Source: Hahella sp018986435
GTDB taxonomy: Bacteria; Pseudomonadota; Gammaproteobacteria; Pseudomonadales; Oleiphilaceae
Length of the DNA: 64,000 nt
NCBI RefSeq assembly: GCF_050749805.1
Contig: NZ_CP192738.1
Location: 1,116,001-1,180,000, forward strand
Direction: 5' to 3'
Below, piece after piece: positions 16,366 through 25,282 of this stretch. The position numbers were made by a program, and so were the translations under genes. The notes beneath the pieces were generated by a model. It saw only the letters and a list, made by a program, of their open reading frames with translations. It was not told the DNA's origin and searched no databases. The number at the start of each line of letters is the position of its first letter. The stretch's first letter is position 1.

Positions 16366-17418
16366 ATGCAGCCTGTCCTTTCCGATATGCTCTATGCGGA
16401 ATCCGCTTTCGACTCTGCTCCATGGGAAGCGCCGCTCTCCGTATCTGAGCGCCGACACCTGCTTCTGCAATATGGCGCCCAGTCCAGCGCCTACTTCAGC
16501 TTTCAACCAGGAGTGCAGTTTTTTGGCTCCGCTCAGCATGGTTTTGTCAGCTACTGTCCGCTAGACAGGTGGAAGGGTGGGGTGGATGTGATCTTCAACA
16601 ATCCGGTATGTGCGGAGCAGAATCTGACTTGGCTGCTCAATCGTTTTCTGGCGTCGCGCGAGCGTCCTGCGGTGTTTGTCGGCATTGAGAGCAAGGTGGC
16701 GGAGGCGCTGGCGCAGCAGGGTTATGTGGTCAACGAGATGGGTGTAGAGTTCAGTTTTTCTGTGCAGGACTTTTGCGTGCGTGGCAAGCACAAGAAGCAG
16801 TTACGCCACGCGGCCAATCTGGGAGCGCGCTATGAGTTGAGGGTAGAGGAGCTGCACGCTTCACAGGTGAATGCTGAGGAGGTGGAGGCGATCTCGCAAC
16901 GTTGGCTCAAGCAGAAGGCGGTGAAGCGCAGTGAACTGCGTCTGTTGACGCGTCCCCCGCAGCACCGGGACGAATGGCTGACGCGCCGATTCTATTGTTT
17001 TCAGGGAGAGCGGTTACTGGGATACATCTACTTCGATCCTTACTTTACGCAAGGCGCGGTCACCGGATATTGCGCCAATATCCTGCGTTGTCTGCCGAGT
17101 ATTGGGCCGGCGGGATTACTGGACTACACCATGCTGCAGGCGATCGAGCAGTTTCGCAGGGAAGGCGTGCCGCGGCTCTCACTGGGGATTGCGCCCTTGC
17201 ATGACTTGCAGGAAATAGCGGGAGAAAGTCCGTTGTTACGGCGTCTTGGCCAATGGCTGTATCGCAACGGTTCGGGACTATACGCCTTTGCGCCGCTGGC
17301 ATACCACAAAACCCGCTATCGAGGAGAGGAGCGTAAATGGTATCTGGCCTACAAAGACCTTTCCCCTCCGCGATTGCTATGGAGCCTGATGGCGGGAACG
17401 GGCGTGCTGGGACGCTAA
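16366..17418 (+). CDS. DUF2156 / MprF C-terminal-domain-like protein
   Basis: This 350-residue soluble protein resembles the cytosolic aminoacyl-transferase domain of phosphatidylglycerol lysyltransferase (MprF), also called DUF2156 or LPG synthase C. It has a tandem GNAT-like fold. Typical parts are GKHKKQLRHAANLGARYELRVEEL, the FYCFQGERLLGYIYFDP strand pair and the LDYTMLQAIEQFRREGVPRLSLGIAPL helix. No membrane flippase part is present. It may transfer an aminoacyl or acyl group, but the acceptor is unknown. A GGGGG run precedes the ATG. Confidence 0.8.
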   Translation: MQPVLSDMLYAESAFDSAPWEAPLSVSERRHLLLQYGAQSSAYFSFQPGVQFFGSAQHGFVSYCPLDRWKGGVDVIFNNPVCAEQNLTWLLNRFLASRERPAVFVGIESKVAEALAQQGYVVNEMGVEFSFSVQDFCVRGKHKKQLRHAANLGARYELRVEELHASQVNAEEVEAISQRWLKQKAVKRSELRLLTRPPQHRDEWLTRRFYCFQGERLLGYIYFDPYFTQGAVTGYCANILRCLPSIGPAGLLDYTMLQAIEQFRREGVPRLSLGIAPLHDLQEIAGESPLLRRLGQWLYRNGSGLYAFAPLAYHKTRYRGEERKWYLAYKDLSPPRLLWSLMAGTGVLGR

Positions 17419-17565
17419 ATCCGTTGATGGCGCGATCAGCCTAAAATTCGTCGATGTAGACAATGGGCTCGCAAAGCGGCGACGAGGATGATACTGAAGT
17501 GAGTTATAGTCTTTCTGGCATGGCAGTGCAGAAGGAATTCAACCATCACTCAGGAGAGAAATTGC

Positions 17566-18345
17566 ATGTCATTGGTCAACGTGGAGAAGCGCGGGCATAT
17601 CCTGTTAATCGGGCTGAATCGTCCGGAAAAAATGAACGCCCTGACAGTGGCGATGTTTCACGACATCGCGGCGGCGTATGGACGACTCCAGCGTGAAGCG
17701 GATTTGCGAGTCGGTTTATTGTGGGCGCAGGGCGACCACTTCACTTCGGGTCTGGAGCTGAACGATTGGGCTGAGACGTTTGCGACAGGACAGCCGCCGG
17801 AATTGGGCGAAGGAGAAATCGATCCCTTTTTTATTAGCGGCGAACCGCTGCGTAAACCGGTGGTGATGGCGGCGCAAGGGTACTGCTACACCTGCGGTGT
17901 GGAAATGATGCTGAACACGGATGTGCGTATCGCGGCGAACAATACCCGTTTTGGGCAGTTGGAAGTGAAACGCGGCCTATTCGCCTGCGGCGGCGCCACG
18001 CTGCGTCTGCAACAGGAAATCGGCTGGGCGAATGCGCAACGCTATTTGTTAACTGGAGACGTCTGGACTGCGCAGGACGCCTATCGTTGGGGGCTGGTGC
18101 AGGAGCTGGTCGAGCCAGGAGCGCAGTTCGAAAAGGCCCTGGACATTGCAGAGCGTATCGCCAACGCGGCGCCTCTCGGCGTGCAGGGCAGTCTGGCTTC
18201 TTCTAAATTGGCGCGTCTGCATGGAGAAGAGGTCGCCAAAGCGCAGTTGTTCAGCGAGATCAAAAGCCTGATGAACAGCGAGGATATGCAGGAAGGCATC
18301 GCGTCCTTTCTGGAGCGACGCGACGCTGTATTTAAAGGCAGATAA
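17566..18345 (+). CDS. enoyl-CoA hydratase/isomerase (crotonase) family protein
   Basis: This 259-residue protein has the crotonase fold. LNRPEKMNALT marks the first strand-helix, HFTSGLELNDW the first oxyanion-hole region, and AAQGYCYTCGVEMMLNTDVRIAA the second. The usual two catalytic Glu of enoyl-CoA hydratase are not clearly both present, because the second region (FGQLEVKRGLFACGGATLRL) has Gly-Leu-Phe. A different crotonase reaction is therefore possible. AGGAGAG precedes the ATG. It converges on dctM with only 5 bases between. Confidence 0.85.
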   Translation: MSLVNVEKRGHILLIGLNRPEKMNALTVAMFHDIAAAYGRLQREADLRVGLLWAQGDHFTSGLELNDWAETFATGQPPELGEGEIDPFFISGEPLRKPVVMAAQGYCYTCGVEMMLNTDVRIAANNTRFGQLEVKRGLFACGGATLRLQQEIGWANAQRYLLTGDVWTAQDAYRWGLVQELVEPGAQFEKALDIAERIANAAPLGVQGSLASSKLARLHGEEVAKAQLFSEIKSLMNSEDMQEGIASFLERRDAVFKGR

Positions 18346-18350
18346 CCCGC

Positions 18351-19658
18351 TTAGAGAAATATCAGCACAATCCCGGGCCAGGCCACCAGAATCGCCAGGC
18401 GCAATATATCGGCGATGATAAAGGGCGTCACGCCCTTGTAGCACTCAACCAGATTGATGTGCTCCGCCTGGGACTTGAGCACGAAGATGTTCATGCCCAC
18501 CGGCGGCGTGATCAGCCCAATCTCAATCGCCACCACCGCCAGCACGCCGAACCAGATGGCGGTGTGTTCCGGCGGCATGTTGAAGTTCAGCGACATCACT
18601 ACCGGAAAGAAGATTGGCACGGTGAGCAGCAGCATCGACATACTGTCGAGGAAACATCCCAATGCAAGGTAGATCAACAACAGAATGATGATCACTGCCG
18701 TAGTGCTCAAATGCATGGAGGTAATGGCGTCAGCGAAGGCATTGGGTATGTTGGAGAGAACAATCACGGAGTTGAACAGATCCGCTCCCAGTATGATGAA
18801 AAACACCAGACCGGTAGTGACGGCGGTCTCCCTGAATATCTTCATCATCGCCTCTCTGTCGAGCTGGCGTTTGAGCTGAGCCAGCAGCCAGGTGGCGAAT
18901 GCGCCGATGGCGGCTCCTTCCGTCACGGTGAACACGCCGCCGTAAATCCCTCCCAGCAAGCCGAGAAAGATCGCCAGCACCGGCGTGACCCGCAGCAACG
19001 CCGACAGTTTTTCCACGGTGGACGCCTTGTGGGTTTGCGGTCCTACGGAAGGAAACAGACGCACGTACACCTGCACCGCCAGTAAATAGCCGATGGTGGC
19101 GATAATGCCGGGTACGGCGGCGGCGATAAAGAGTTTGGAAATGTTTTGCTCCGTTAACAGGGCGTAGATCACCAGCGCGATGGACGGTGGAATCAGTATC
19201 CCCAGAGTGCCGCCGGCGGCGAGGACGCCCGCGCTTAATTGATTGGAATAGCCATGGCGCTGCATTTCCGGCAGCGCCACTTTCGACATGGTCAGCGTGG
19301 TGGCCAGGGAAGAGCCGCTGATGGCGCCGAAGAAAGCGCAACTGGTGATGGAGGCCATGGCGAGTCCGCCGCGCACTGAGCCGAACCAGGAGTTGCAGGC
19401 GCTGAACAGGGTTTTATTAAGGTTGGCTACGGTGGCGAATTGCGCCATCAGCAGGAACATGGGAATGACGGCGAGATCGTAAGAGGAAAACCGGTAGAAA
19501 GGACCGGAATTAAAATGATTCATCAACGCATCCCAGCCCAGGATGGCGGTGTAACCCGCCGCTCCTGTCAACAACATGGCCGCAGCCACCGGGATGCGCA
19601 GAAAAATCAACACGAGCAGCGAGGCGAAGGCGATTACGCCGATGTACAGATCATCCAT
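18351..19658 (-). CDS. dctM: TRAP transporter large permease (DctM)
   Basis: This 435-residue inner-membrane protein has about 12 hydrophobic segments and the DctM hallmarks GTLGILIPPS and GAISGSSLATT. It forms the ion-coupled channel of a tripartite ATP-independent periplasmic transporter with DctQ and the binding protein DctP, both directly upstream on the same strand. The run also contains an inositol dehydrogenase and an RpiR regulator, so the cargo may be inositol or a related polyol or acid. That assignment is inference. Confidence 0.93.
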   Translation of the reverse strand: MDDLYIGVIAFASLLVLIFLRIPVAAAMLLTGAAGYTAILGWDALMNHFNSGPFYRFSSYDLAVIPMFLLMAQFATVANLNKTLFSACNSWFGSVRGGLAMASITSCAFFGAISGSSLATTLTMSKVALPEMQRHGYSNQLSAGVLAAGGTLGILIPPSIALVIYALLTEQNISKLFIAAAVPGIIATIGYLLAVQVYVRLFPSVGPQTHKASTVEKLSALLRVTPVLAIFLGLLGGIYGGVFTVTEGAAIGAFATWLLAQLKRQLDREAMMKIFRETAVTTGLVFFIILGADLFNSVIVLSNIPNAFADAITSMHLSTTAVIIILLLIYLALGCFLDSMSMLLLTVPIFFPVVMSLNFNMPPEHTAIWFGVLAVVAIEIGLITPPVGMNIFVLKSQAEHINLVECYKGVTPFIIADILRLAILVAWPGIVLIFL

Positions 19659-19675
19659 AAGGGCCTTGTCCTTGG

Positions 19676-20197
19676 CTATTTATCGGTGACTAGTTTCTGC
19701 AATAAGTTACTCACGGCGATCAGCGCCGACAGAAAGCAGGGCGGCGCGCAGGCGAGCAGCACCCAGCCTAACGGGATGGCGAGGATCATGGTTTGTTCGT
19801 CGTAGGAAAAGAACTCCTCTGCGCCGTGCACAAGGCGCCAGCCGATGAACGCGAAAATCGCGCAAAGCGCGCATTCGGCGATCATGCAGGCGGCTTTCTC
19901 CAATCCCAGGGGAAGGCGCTTGACGAGGAGGTCCACCGCCAGGTGTTTATAGCCGTATTGGCAGGCGGGGAAGGTGTAAAAGATCGCGGTTGCGACGCCG
20001 ATTTCGACAATTTCGAAATCGCCCGTCACCGCCGTTCCGAACAACCAGCGTCCGAATACGGAAATGGTCACCATCATGACGATGGCGACCAGCGCCGCGC
20101 CGCTGAGATAAGCGCTGCACTGCGCCGCGATGGCAAGCCAGGCGTCAGCAGTGCGGACGCTTTGGCGCAAGGCGGGATATGTCGACGACGCAATCAT
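19676..20197 (-). CDS. dctQ: TRAP transporter small permease (DctQ)
   Basis: This 173-residue protein has four membrane segments, as expected for DctQ, and the family-typical EIVEIGVATAIFYTFPACQYGYKHLAVDLL stretch. Its ATG overlaps the TGA of dctP by 4 bases, which indicates coupled translation. It ends 17 bases before dctM. Confidence 0.9.
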   Translation of the reverse strand: MIASSTYPALRQSVRTADAWLAIAAQCSAYLSGAALVAIVMMVTISVFGRWLFGTAVTGDFEIVEIGVATAIFYTFPACQYGYKHLAVDLLVKRLPLGLEKAACMIAECALCAIFAFIGWRLVHGAEEFFSYDEQTMILAIPLGWVLLACAPPCFLSALIAVSNLLQKLVTDK

Positions 20198-21342
20198 AAC
20201 TGTCGCGACTTCTCATATTGAGTAACCAGATCTTCAGCTTGCCGCAGTAGATACTCGCCGTTCTTGTTCTGGGAATTCACTTTGGCGACCCAGTCTTCCC
20301 GCACAGGCTCCACCCGTTTCTCCCACTCTTTCAACTGGTCCGCCTTGATGGAATAAAAACGGTTGCCGTTTTTCTTGGCCAGTTCTATTCCCACTTTCTC
20401 GAAATCGTCCATGGCCTTGCCGATCTGTTTGCTCAATGCAATGCCGGAATTACGATCGATAATGGCTCTCAGGTCTTCAGGCAGCGAGTCGTATTTCTTC
20501 TTGTTCATCGCCAGGATGAAGGTGGCGGTGTACAGACCGCGGGCGCCGTTGAGCAGGGTATGGCTTTCGGCCAGTTCGTCCAGCTTCAGTGAGGGCACGA
20601 CTTCGAACGGCAACAACGCCGCGTTGATGACGCCTTTGGAAATGGCCTGAGGGACTTCTGGAGCGGGCATGAACAAGGGATTGGCGCCTAGTAGACGCAG
20701 GGCCTCTCCTGACGCTCTGGTGGGGGCGCGGATTTTCAGGGACTCCAAATCGGCGATCTGCTCAATGGGCTTGCCGAGAATATGGAAAGAGCCGGCGGCG
20801 TGAGTATGCAGGGACAGCACGTGCACATCCTGATACTCCTCTGGCGCATATTTCTCGATAAAGGTATGAAACGCCTGGCTGGTCGCTTCCGCGGATGAGG
20901 CCACGAAAGGAAGCTCGAAAACAGAGGTCATCTGAAAGCGGCTGGGCGTATAGCCGGGCAGAGTCCAGATGATATCGACGATGCCGTTTCTGACCTGATC
21001 GAACAGTTGCTGTGGTTTGCCTCCCAACTGCATGGAGGGATAGATGCTGATTTTGATGCGTCCGTCGGATTCCTTTTCAATCTTTTCCGCCCAAGGCTCC
21101 ATCCAGCCCTCTTGATCCAGAGAGGTCGCCGGCAGGAAATGATGCATCCGCAGCGTGACTTCCGCCGCGTGGGAAAAAACAGGGAAAAGCAGTGTAGTGA
21201 AAAGTAATGTCGCTAAAAAAAGCGTAGTGGCGGCGAATGAGATCGCCAGCAGGGTTAGAAATTTAGAGGTAAGTTTGGGTTGTTTGTGCGCCCCGGCCGC
21301 AAGCAGGGCGTCGCCAAGTCGCATGACGGCGTGTGATCGCAT
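20194..21342 (-). CDS. dctP: TRAP transporter solute-binding protein (DctP)
   Basis: This protein of about 382 residues captures the solute in the periplasm for DctQM. A long N-terminal hydrophobic signal (cleavage near SHAAEVTL) precedes the DctP fold with QLFDQVRNGIVDIIW and LESLKIRAPTRASGEALRLLG. The Arg in KIRAP is the conserved carboxylate-binding residue of the family, which argues for an organic-acid cargo. ATG 21342 was chosen over a TTG 15 bases upstream because AAGGAAG precedes it. It lies 211 bases downstream of the inositol dehydrogenase, with a hairpin between. Confidence 0.92.
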   Translation of the reverse strand: MRSHAVMRLGDALLAAGAHKQPKLTSKFLTLLAISFAATTLFLATLLFTTLLFPVFSHAAEVTLRMHHFLPATSLDQEGWMEPWAEKIEKESDGRIKISIYPSMQLGGKPQQLFDQVRNGIVDIIWTLPGYTPSRFQMTSVFELPFVASSAEATSQAFHTFIEKYAPEEYQDVHVLSLHTHAAGSFHILGKPIEQIADLESLKIRAPTRASGEALRLLGANPLFMPAPEVPQAISKGVINAALLPFEVVPSLKLDELAESHTLLNGARGLYTATFILAMNKKKYDSLPEDLRAIIDRNSGIALSKQIGKAMDDFEKVGIELAKKNGNRFYSIKADQLKEWEKRVEPVREDWVAKVNSQNKNGEYLLRQAEDLVTQYEKSRQL

Positions 21343-21516
21343 GGCTTCCTTCTCCAACTCAGTTCTTAGAATGAGCGCGCTATCGACCCCTTTAGCGCTG
21401 CAGGTCCTACATTAAAGTAATGTCGGGAGCCCCGTCAATCTGATGACTTGTTTTGAATTTGGAAGGGTGAACGGGTCGAGTTATCGCGGCAAAAGCGCTT
21501 GCAACAAGAGGCGAGA

Positions 21517-21544
21517 ACCCCGGTCCGTCGGCGACGCCCGGGGT
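21517..21544 (-). terminator. GC-rich hairpin after iolG
   Basis: ACCCCGG and CCGGGGT pair outside, and CGTC/GACG pair inside around GGC. It begins 9 bases after the iolG stop on the minus strand and is followed by only a moderately T-rich stretch. It may attenuate rather than fully stop transcription into dctPQM. Confidence 0.55.
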
Positions 21545-21553
21545 ATTGAGAGC

Positions 21554-22534
21554 TTAGAAGCCGACTGGCTTGCCCTGTTCCAGGGACGCGTAGGCGGCGT
21601 TGGCGAGTTTTAAGGCGTTAACGCCATCCTGTACGCTGACGGGCATTGGAGATTGAGCCACCAGCGCCTGTACGAAGGCGGCCATTTCCGCCTGATAGGC
21701 GGCGGCGTAACGTTGCAGGAAGAAGTCTTCCAGCCTGTCGCTGTTTTCCCCTTCCGCGCCGAAGCGATGCAACTGCGTGGGTTTGATATTGTGCGCTTGC
21801 AACATGCCTTTGGCGCCGAAAGCCTCCACGCGCTGGTCATAGCCGTAGGCGGCGCGGCGACTGTTGAGAATGACGCACTGGGCTCCACTCACGGTGGTCA
21901 GGGTAATGGTGGCGGTGTCGATGTCGCCAGCCTGGCCAATGGCGGGATCAACCTGACAACTGCCGATCGCGTGAACGTCCCGCAGGGGCTCATTCAGCAG
22001 CCATAACGCCATGTCAAAATCGTGAATGGTCATATCCCGGAACAGGCCGCCGGACACTTTAATGTACTCCACGGGCGGCGGCGAAGGATCACGACTGGTG
22101 ATCACCAGTTGCTCCAGCTTGCCGAGATCGCCAAGGCCGCGTTGCAGGGCGGCGAAAGAGGGATCGAAGCGGCGGTTGAACGCCACGAAGTAGGGCAGGC
22201 CGCTTTGTTGTACGTGTTCCGCTACGCCGCTGGCGCTGTTGATATCCAGATCAATGGGCTTTTCGCAAAAGACCGCTTTGCCAGCATTGAGCGCGGCGTG
22301 ACTGAGTTCCGCGTGGGTGTTGGTGGACGTGGCGATGATCACGGCGTCCACGTCATTCGCATTAATGGCGGCGTTTACATCCACCACTTTCGCGCCGACT
22401 TTTTCCGCCAGATCCCGCGCCGCCTCTTCCCGGGGATCGGCGATGTAACGAAGATCCACATTCAGGTTCGCCTTGGCGTTCAACGCGTGAATGACGCCAA
22501 TACGGCCCGCGCCGAGAAGACTGATTCGAATCAT
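21554..22534 (-). CDS. iolG: inositol 2-dehydrogenase (IolG-like)
   Basis: This 326-residue Gfo/Idh/MocA enzyme oxidises myo-inositol to 2-keto-myo-inositol with NAD. The N-terminal Rossmann motif is LLGAGRIGVIH. The catalytic region includes VFCEKPIDL (Lys near residue 95) and GGLFRDMTIHDFDMA (Asp and His of the active site). Neighbouring iolB and an RpiR-type regulator support the inositol role. The Met lies 126 bases downstream of the regulator gene on the same strand. Confidence 0.9.
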   Translation of the reverse strand: MIRISLLGAGRIGVIHALNAKANLNVDLRYIADPREEAARDLAEKVGAKVVDVNAAINANDVDAVIIATSTNTHAELSHAALNAGKAVFCEKPIDLDINSASGVAEHVQQSGLPYFVAFNRRFDPSFAALQRGLGDLGKLEQLVITSRDPSPPPVEYIKVSGGLFRDMTIHDFDMALWLLNEPLRDVHAIGSCQVDPAIGQAGDIDTATITLTTVSGAQCVILNSRRAAYGYDQRVEAFGAKGMLQAHNIKPTQLHRFGAEGENSDRLEDFFLQRYAAAYQAEMAAFVQALVAQSPMPVSVQDGVNALKLANAAYASLEQGKPVGF

Positions 22535-22660
22535 AAAATTGCGCCTCTACTTTATACGCTGGTTATCACAACAGTAATAAGGTTTGCCTTTCATCCATAC
22601 TGACGATGCAAACGGCGCGACCGGCAGGGAAGCTTGTGTTGTCCCTGAGTCGGCCCGGCG

Positions 22661-23512
22661 TCAGCCGTCGCCCAGCTGTTGCTGCTCAATCTGGTAGGCC
22701 ATGCCAATCACCAGAGCCTGAGCCAGACACAGACTGGATGTCAGCGAGCGGAATCCGCGCACCTCACTCTCCTTCACGTCGAAATAGACGGAGGAAATAG
22801 GCGCCAGCGGACTCAGCCGGCTGTCAGTAATACTGATAATGGGAACGCCGTTTTCATAAGCCTTGATGACCGCCGCGCGAGTTTCCTGAGCGTAGGGGCT
22901 GTAACTGATGGCCACCAGCACGTCGCTTTTGTCCAGAAACGAAGCCTGCTCCTGCAACATGCCGCCGCTGCCGTCGATCAAATACACCCTGCGTTTGATC
23001 TGACGCAGGGCGTAGGTGAGGTAAGAGGCGACGGAGAAGGAACGGCGCATGCCCAGCACATGAATGGCTTTGGCGTTATGCAGCAGCTTGATCGCGGCGT
23101 CCATGTTCTCGTCGGACACCATCTCCGGCAGGTGCTCCAGACTGAGCAGATTGCCGTTTACGAACTCGTTGAGAATGGTGTGAGAGGTCACTTTGCCGGA
23201 ATGAACCGGTTGCGCGCTGGAGAGACGAATGCGTTCGCGGTAGCTGGTGCTGTTTTCCACCAGTTTTTGACGAAACAGTTGCTGCATTTCGCTGAAGCCA
23301 TCGTAACCAAACGCCGCCGCGAAGCGTATCAGCGCAGAAGGCGTTACTTCCGCCTGCTCCGCAATGACGGACACCGTCTCCATCGCCACTGTGCTGGGAT
23401 GGTCCATGACGAACTGCGCGATTTGCTTGAGCCGTTTGCTGAGATCGTTGTAGCGCTCAGTGATGGCCTGCTGCAGTTCTAGTAAGTTGGTGGGCTTAAT
23501 CGCGGTGGACAA
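22661..23512 (-). CDS. RpiR/MurR-family regulator, probable IolR
   Basis: This 283-residue regulator has an N-terminal RpiR helix-turn-helix (about 1-77; SVIAEQAEVTPSALIRFAAAFGYDGFSEMQ) and a C-terminal SIS sugar-phosphate-binding domain (about 125-260; AKAIHVLGMRRSFSVASYLTYAL, DVLVAISYSPYAQETRAAV). Such proteins control inositol genes in several proteobacteria, with an inositol-pathway phosphate as likely ligand. The start is TTG at 23512 with GGAG upstream. It is the first gene of the left-pointing run with iolG. Confidence 0.88.
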   Translation of the reverse strand: MSTAIKPTNLLELQQAITERYNDLSKRLKQIAQFVMDHPSTVAMETVSVIAEQAEVTPSALIRFAAAFGYDGFSEMQQLFRQKLVENSTSYRERIRLSSAQPVHSGKVTSHTILNEFVNGNLLSLEHLPEMVSDENMDAAIKLLHNAKAIHVLGMRRSFSVASYLTYALRQIKRRVYLIDGSGGMLQEQASFLDKSDVLVAISYSPYAQETRAAVIKAYENGVPIISITDSRLSPLAPISSVYFDVKESEVRGFRSLTSSLCLAQALVIGMAYQIEQQQLGDG

Positions 23513-24081
23513 TTCGATTCTCCGGCAATGAAAATGAAATACAGTGTCGCCAATCCTACAAGAAAATTTCAGTGCGGAGCGAGTGTAAATTCACTTCCAG
23601 ATTGCGCTGAGGCCGCGCCAGCGAGGCGATGCAAGAACAAACCGGCGCTGCAAAAACGTGAAAATGGTTTTGGAATGGCTGGTTCAAGGCGTTCATGCGG
23701 CCCCCGGTTTATTGGCTTCTTGTTGTTCTACGGCGCTCCAATAATGGAACGTATGATCCATCCTATTTAAAAAAATTTCGCTTTTCAAACTTTTTGTTCC
23801 AAAAAATATCGAAATGGAATTTTCCCTTCTTTTCCTGGATAACCTGTTCTATTCCTTTTCTATTCTATCTATACAGGGGTTGTAGCTGACTTGAGTTGTT
23901 TGAAACGCGTCGTCTGAAATTAAAATTATTGAAATTTTTGTTTCGTTCGTGGAATGATTGTTTTAATCTTGAATCGCATTGGCCATAGCGGCGCCTGTCA
24001 CAACAGACTGAGTTGCGCTTCGCGACCATCAAAACAACAATTTCCGTGTGATGCAGACAGTATCTAAATTCGCAGGTGGGT
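23513..24081. promoter_or_regulatory. 569-bp divergent AT-rich control region of the inositol locus
   Basis: No gene is credible here. The stretch separates the rpiR-like gene from the rightward Gfo/Idh and iolB genes and becomes very AT- and pyrimidine-rich after 23765. Repeated half-sites are visible: GAAA-N6-TTTC at 23811-23824 and 23931-23944, GGAACGTATGATCC at 23746-23759, TTCCA/TGGAA at 23797-23801 and 23815-23819, and GAAAATTTC at 23562-23570. These are candidate binding sites for the RpiR-type regulator. Confidence 0.45.
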
Positions 24082-25221
24082 ATGAGCAAGAAGAAACTAC
24101 GAGTCGGCCTGATCGGTAGCGGTTACATGGGCAAGGCGCACGCGATTGCGTTTCGCTCCGCCCCCGCAGTATTTGAACTCTCAGCGGATATCGAGCTTGA
24201 AATGCTGGCGGATATCAGCGCTGAACAGGCGGCGGCGAAAGCTGCGGTGATGGGCTTTAAGCGCTCAACCGGAGACTGGCGTGAACTGGTGAGCGACCCT
24301 GATATCGACGTAGTGGATATTTGCTCCCCCAACTGGCTGCACAAGGAAATGGCGTTGGCGGCCATCGCCGCCGGCAAGCATGTCTACGCAGAGAAACCTC
24401 TGGCGCTTAATGCGGCGGATGCGCGCATGATGACCGAAGCGGCTGAGCGGGCCGGGGTGAAGACGCTGGTGGGTTTCAATTATGCAAAAAACCCGACTGT
24501 GAGCCTGGCCCGGGAAATCATTCGCAGCGGGGAGCTGGGAGACATCGTCCACTTTCGCGGCACTCATAATGAAGACTATCTCTCCGACCCTGATGCGCCG
24601 TTCAGCTGGCGCCTGAAGAGAGAATTCTCCGGTTCTGGAACCTTGGGAGACATGGGCTCTCATATTATTAACATGGCGCAGTATCTGGTCGGCGACATCA
24701 CGGAAGTCGTAGCGGATCTGAAAACCGTGCATAAGAACCGCCCCATCGCCAATGCGCCCGGTGAGTTCGGCGAAGTGGAAAACGACGATCAGGTTCATCT
24801 GTTGGCGCGCTTCGCCAACGGCGCCCAGGGGACATTGGAGTCCAGTCGCATTGCCTGCGGCCGCAAGAACTCGCTCTGGTTTGAAGTGACGGGAACCTTG
24901 GGCACATTGATTTATGATCAGGAGCGACTGAGCGAGCTGCAGTTTTATTCACGCAAAGACGCTGGGCCGCGGGAAGGTTTCCGCCGCCTGTTAGTTGGCC
25001 CGCAGCATCCGGATTACGCTAATTTCTGCGTGTCCGCAGGGCATGGTCTGGGCTACAACGATCAAAAGATCGTGGAAGTGCGGGATCTGGTGGAAGGTCT
25101 GTGTGCAGACCGCCCCATGTGGCCGCAGTTTCGCCATGCCTATGAAGTGAACCGGGTATTGGATGCGGTGGAGCTGTCTCATCAGGAACGCCGCTGGGTC
25201 AGTCTCGAAGAGATTGCTTGA
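24082..25221 (+). CDS. Gfo/Idh/MocA-family oxidoreductase
   Basis: This protein of about 379 residues has an NAD(P)-binding Rossmann motif (VGLIGSGYMGKAH), the catalytic AEKPLAL segment and GTLGDMGSHIINMA in the substrate domain. It is probably a second sugar or inositol dehydrogenase of the locus (for example for scyllo-inositol or an inositol derivative), because iolB follows after 61 bases. The exact substrate cannot be told from sequence. ATG 24082 was taken; GTG 24076 is an alternative start two codons earlier. Confidence 0.87.
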   Translation: MSKKKLRVGLIGSGYMGKAHAIAFRSAPAVFELSADIELEMLADISAEQAAAKAAVMGFKRSTGDWRELVSDPDIDVVDICSPNWLHKEMALAAIAAGKHVYAEKPLALNAADARMMTEAAERAGVKTLVGFNYAKNPTVSLAREIIRSGELGDIVHFRGTHNEDYLSDPDAPFSWRLKREFSGSGTLGDMGSHIINMAQYLVGDITEVVADLKTVHKNRPIANAPGEFGEVENDDQVHLLARFANGAQGTLESSRIACGRKNSLWFEVTGTLGTLIYDQERLSELQFYSRKDAGPREGFRRLLVGPQHPDYANFCVSAGHGLGYNDQKIVEVRDLVEGLCADRPMWPQFRHAYEVNRVLDAVELSHQERRWVSLEEIA

Positions 25222-25282
25222 GGCGCTGCAAGTCGCATATCAGCAGGATTAATCATTCACTAAGTTCGTAGAGGAGAGCCCG

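Noticed and set aside
16118..16564. Open frame with a Cys-Ser repeat
   Set aside because: The repeat peptide is only the GTTCTT array translated; there is no ribosome site and it overlaps the well-supported DUF2156 gene.
23528..23889. Short plus-strand frames in the inositol control region
   Set aside because: They fall in AT-rich regulatory DNA, have no ribosome sites and give non-protein-like sequences.
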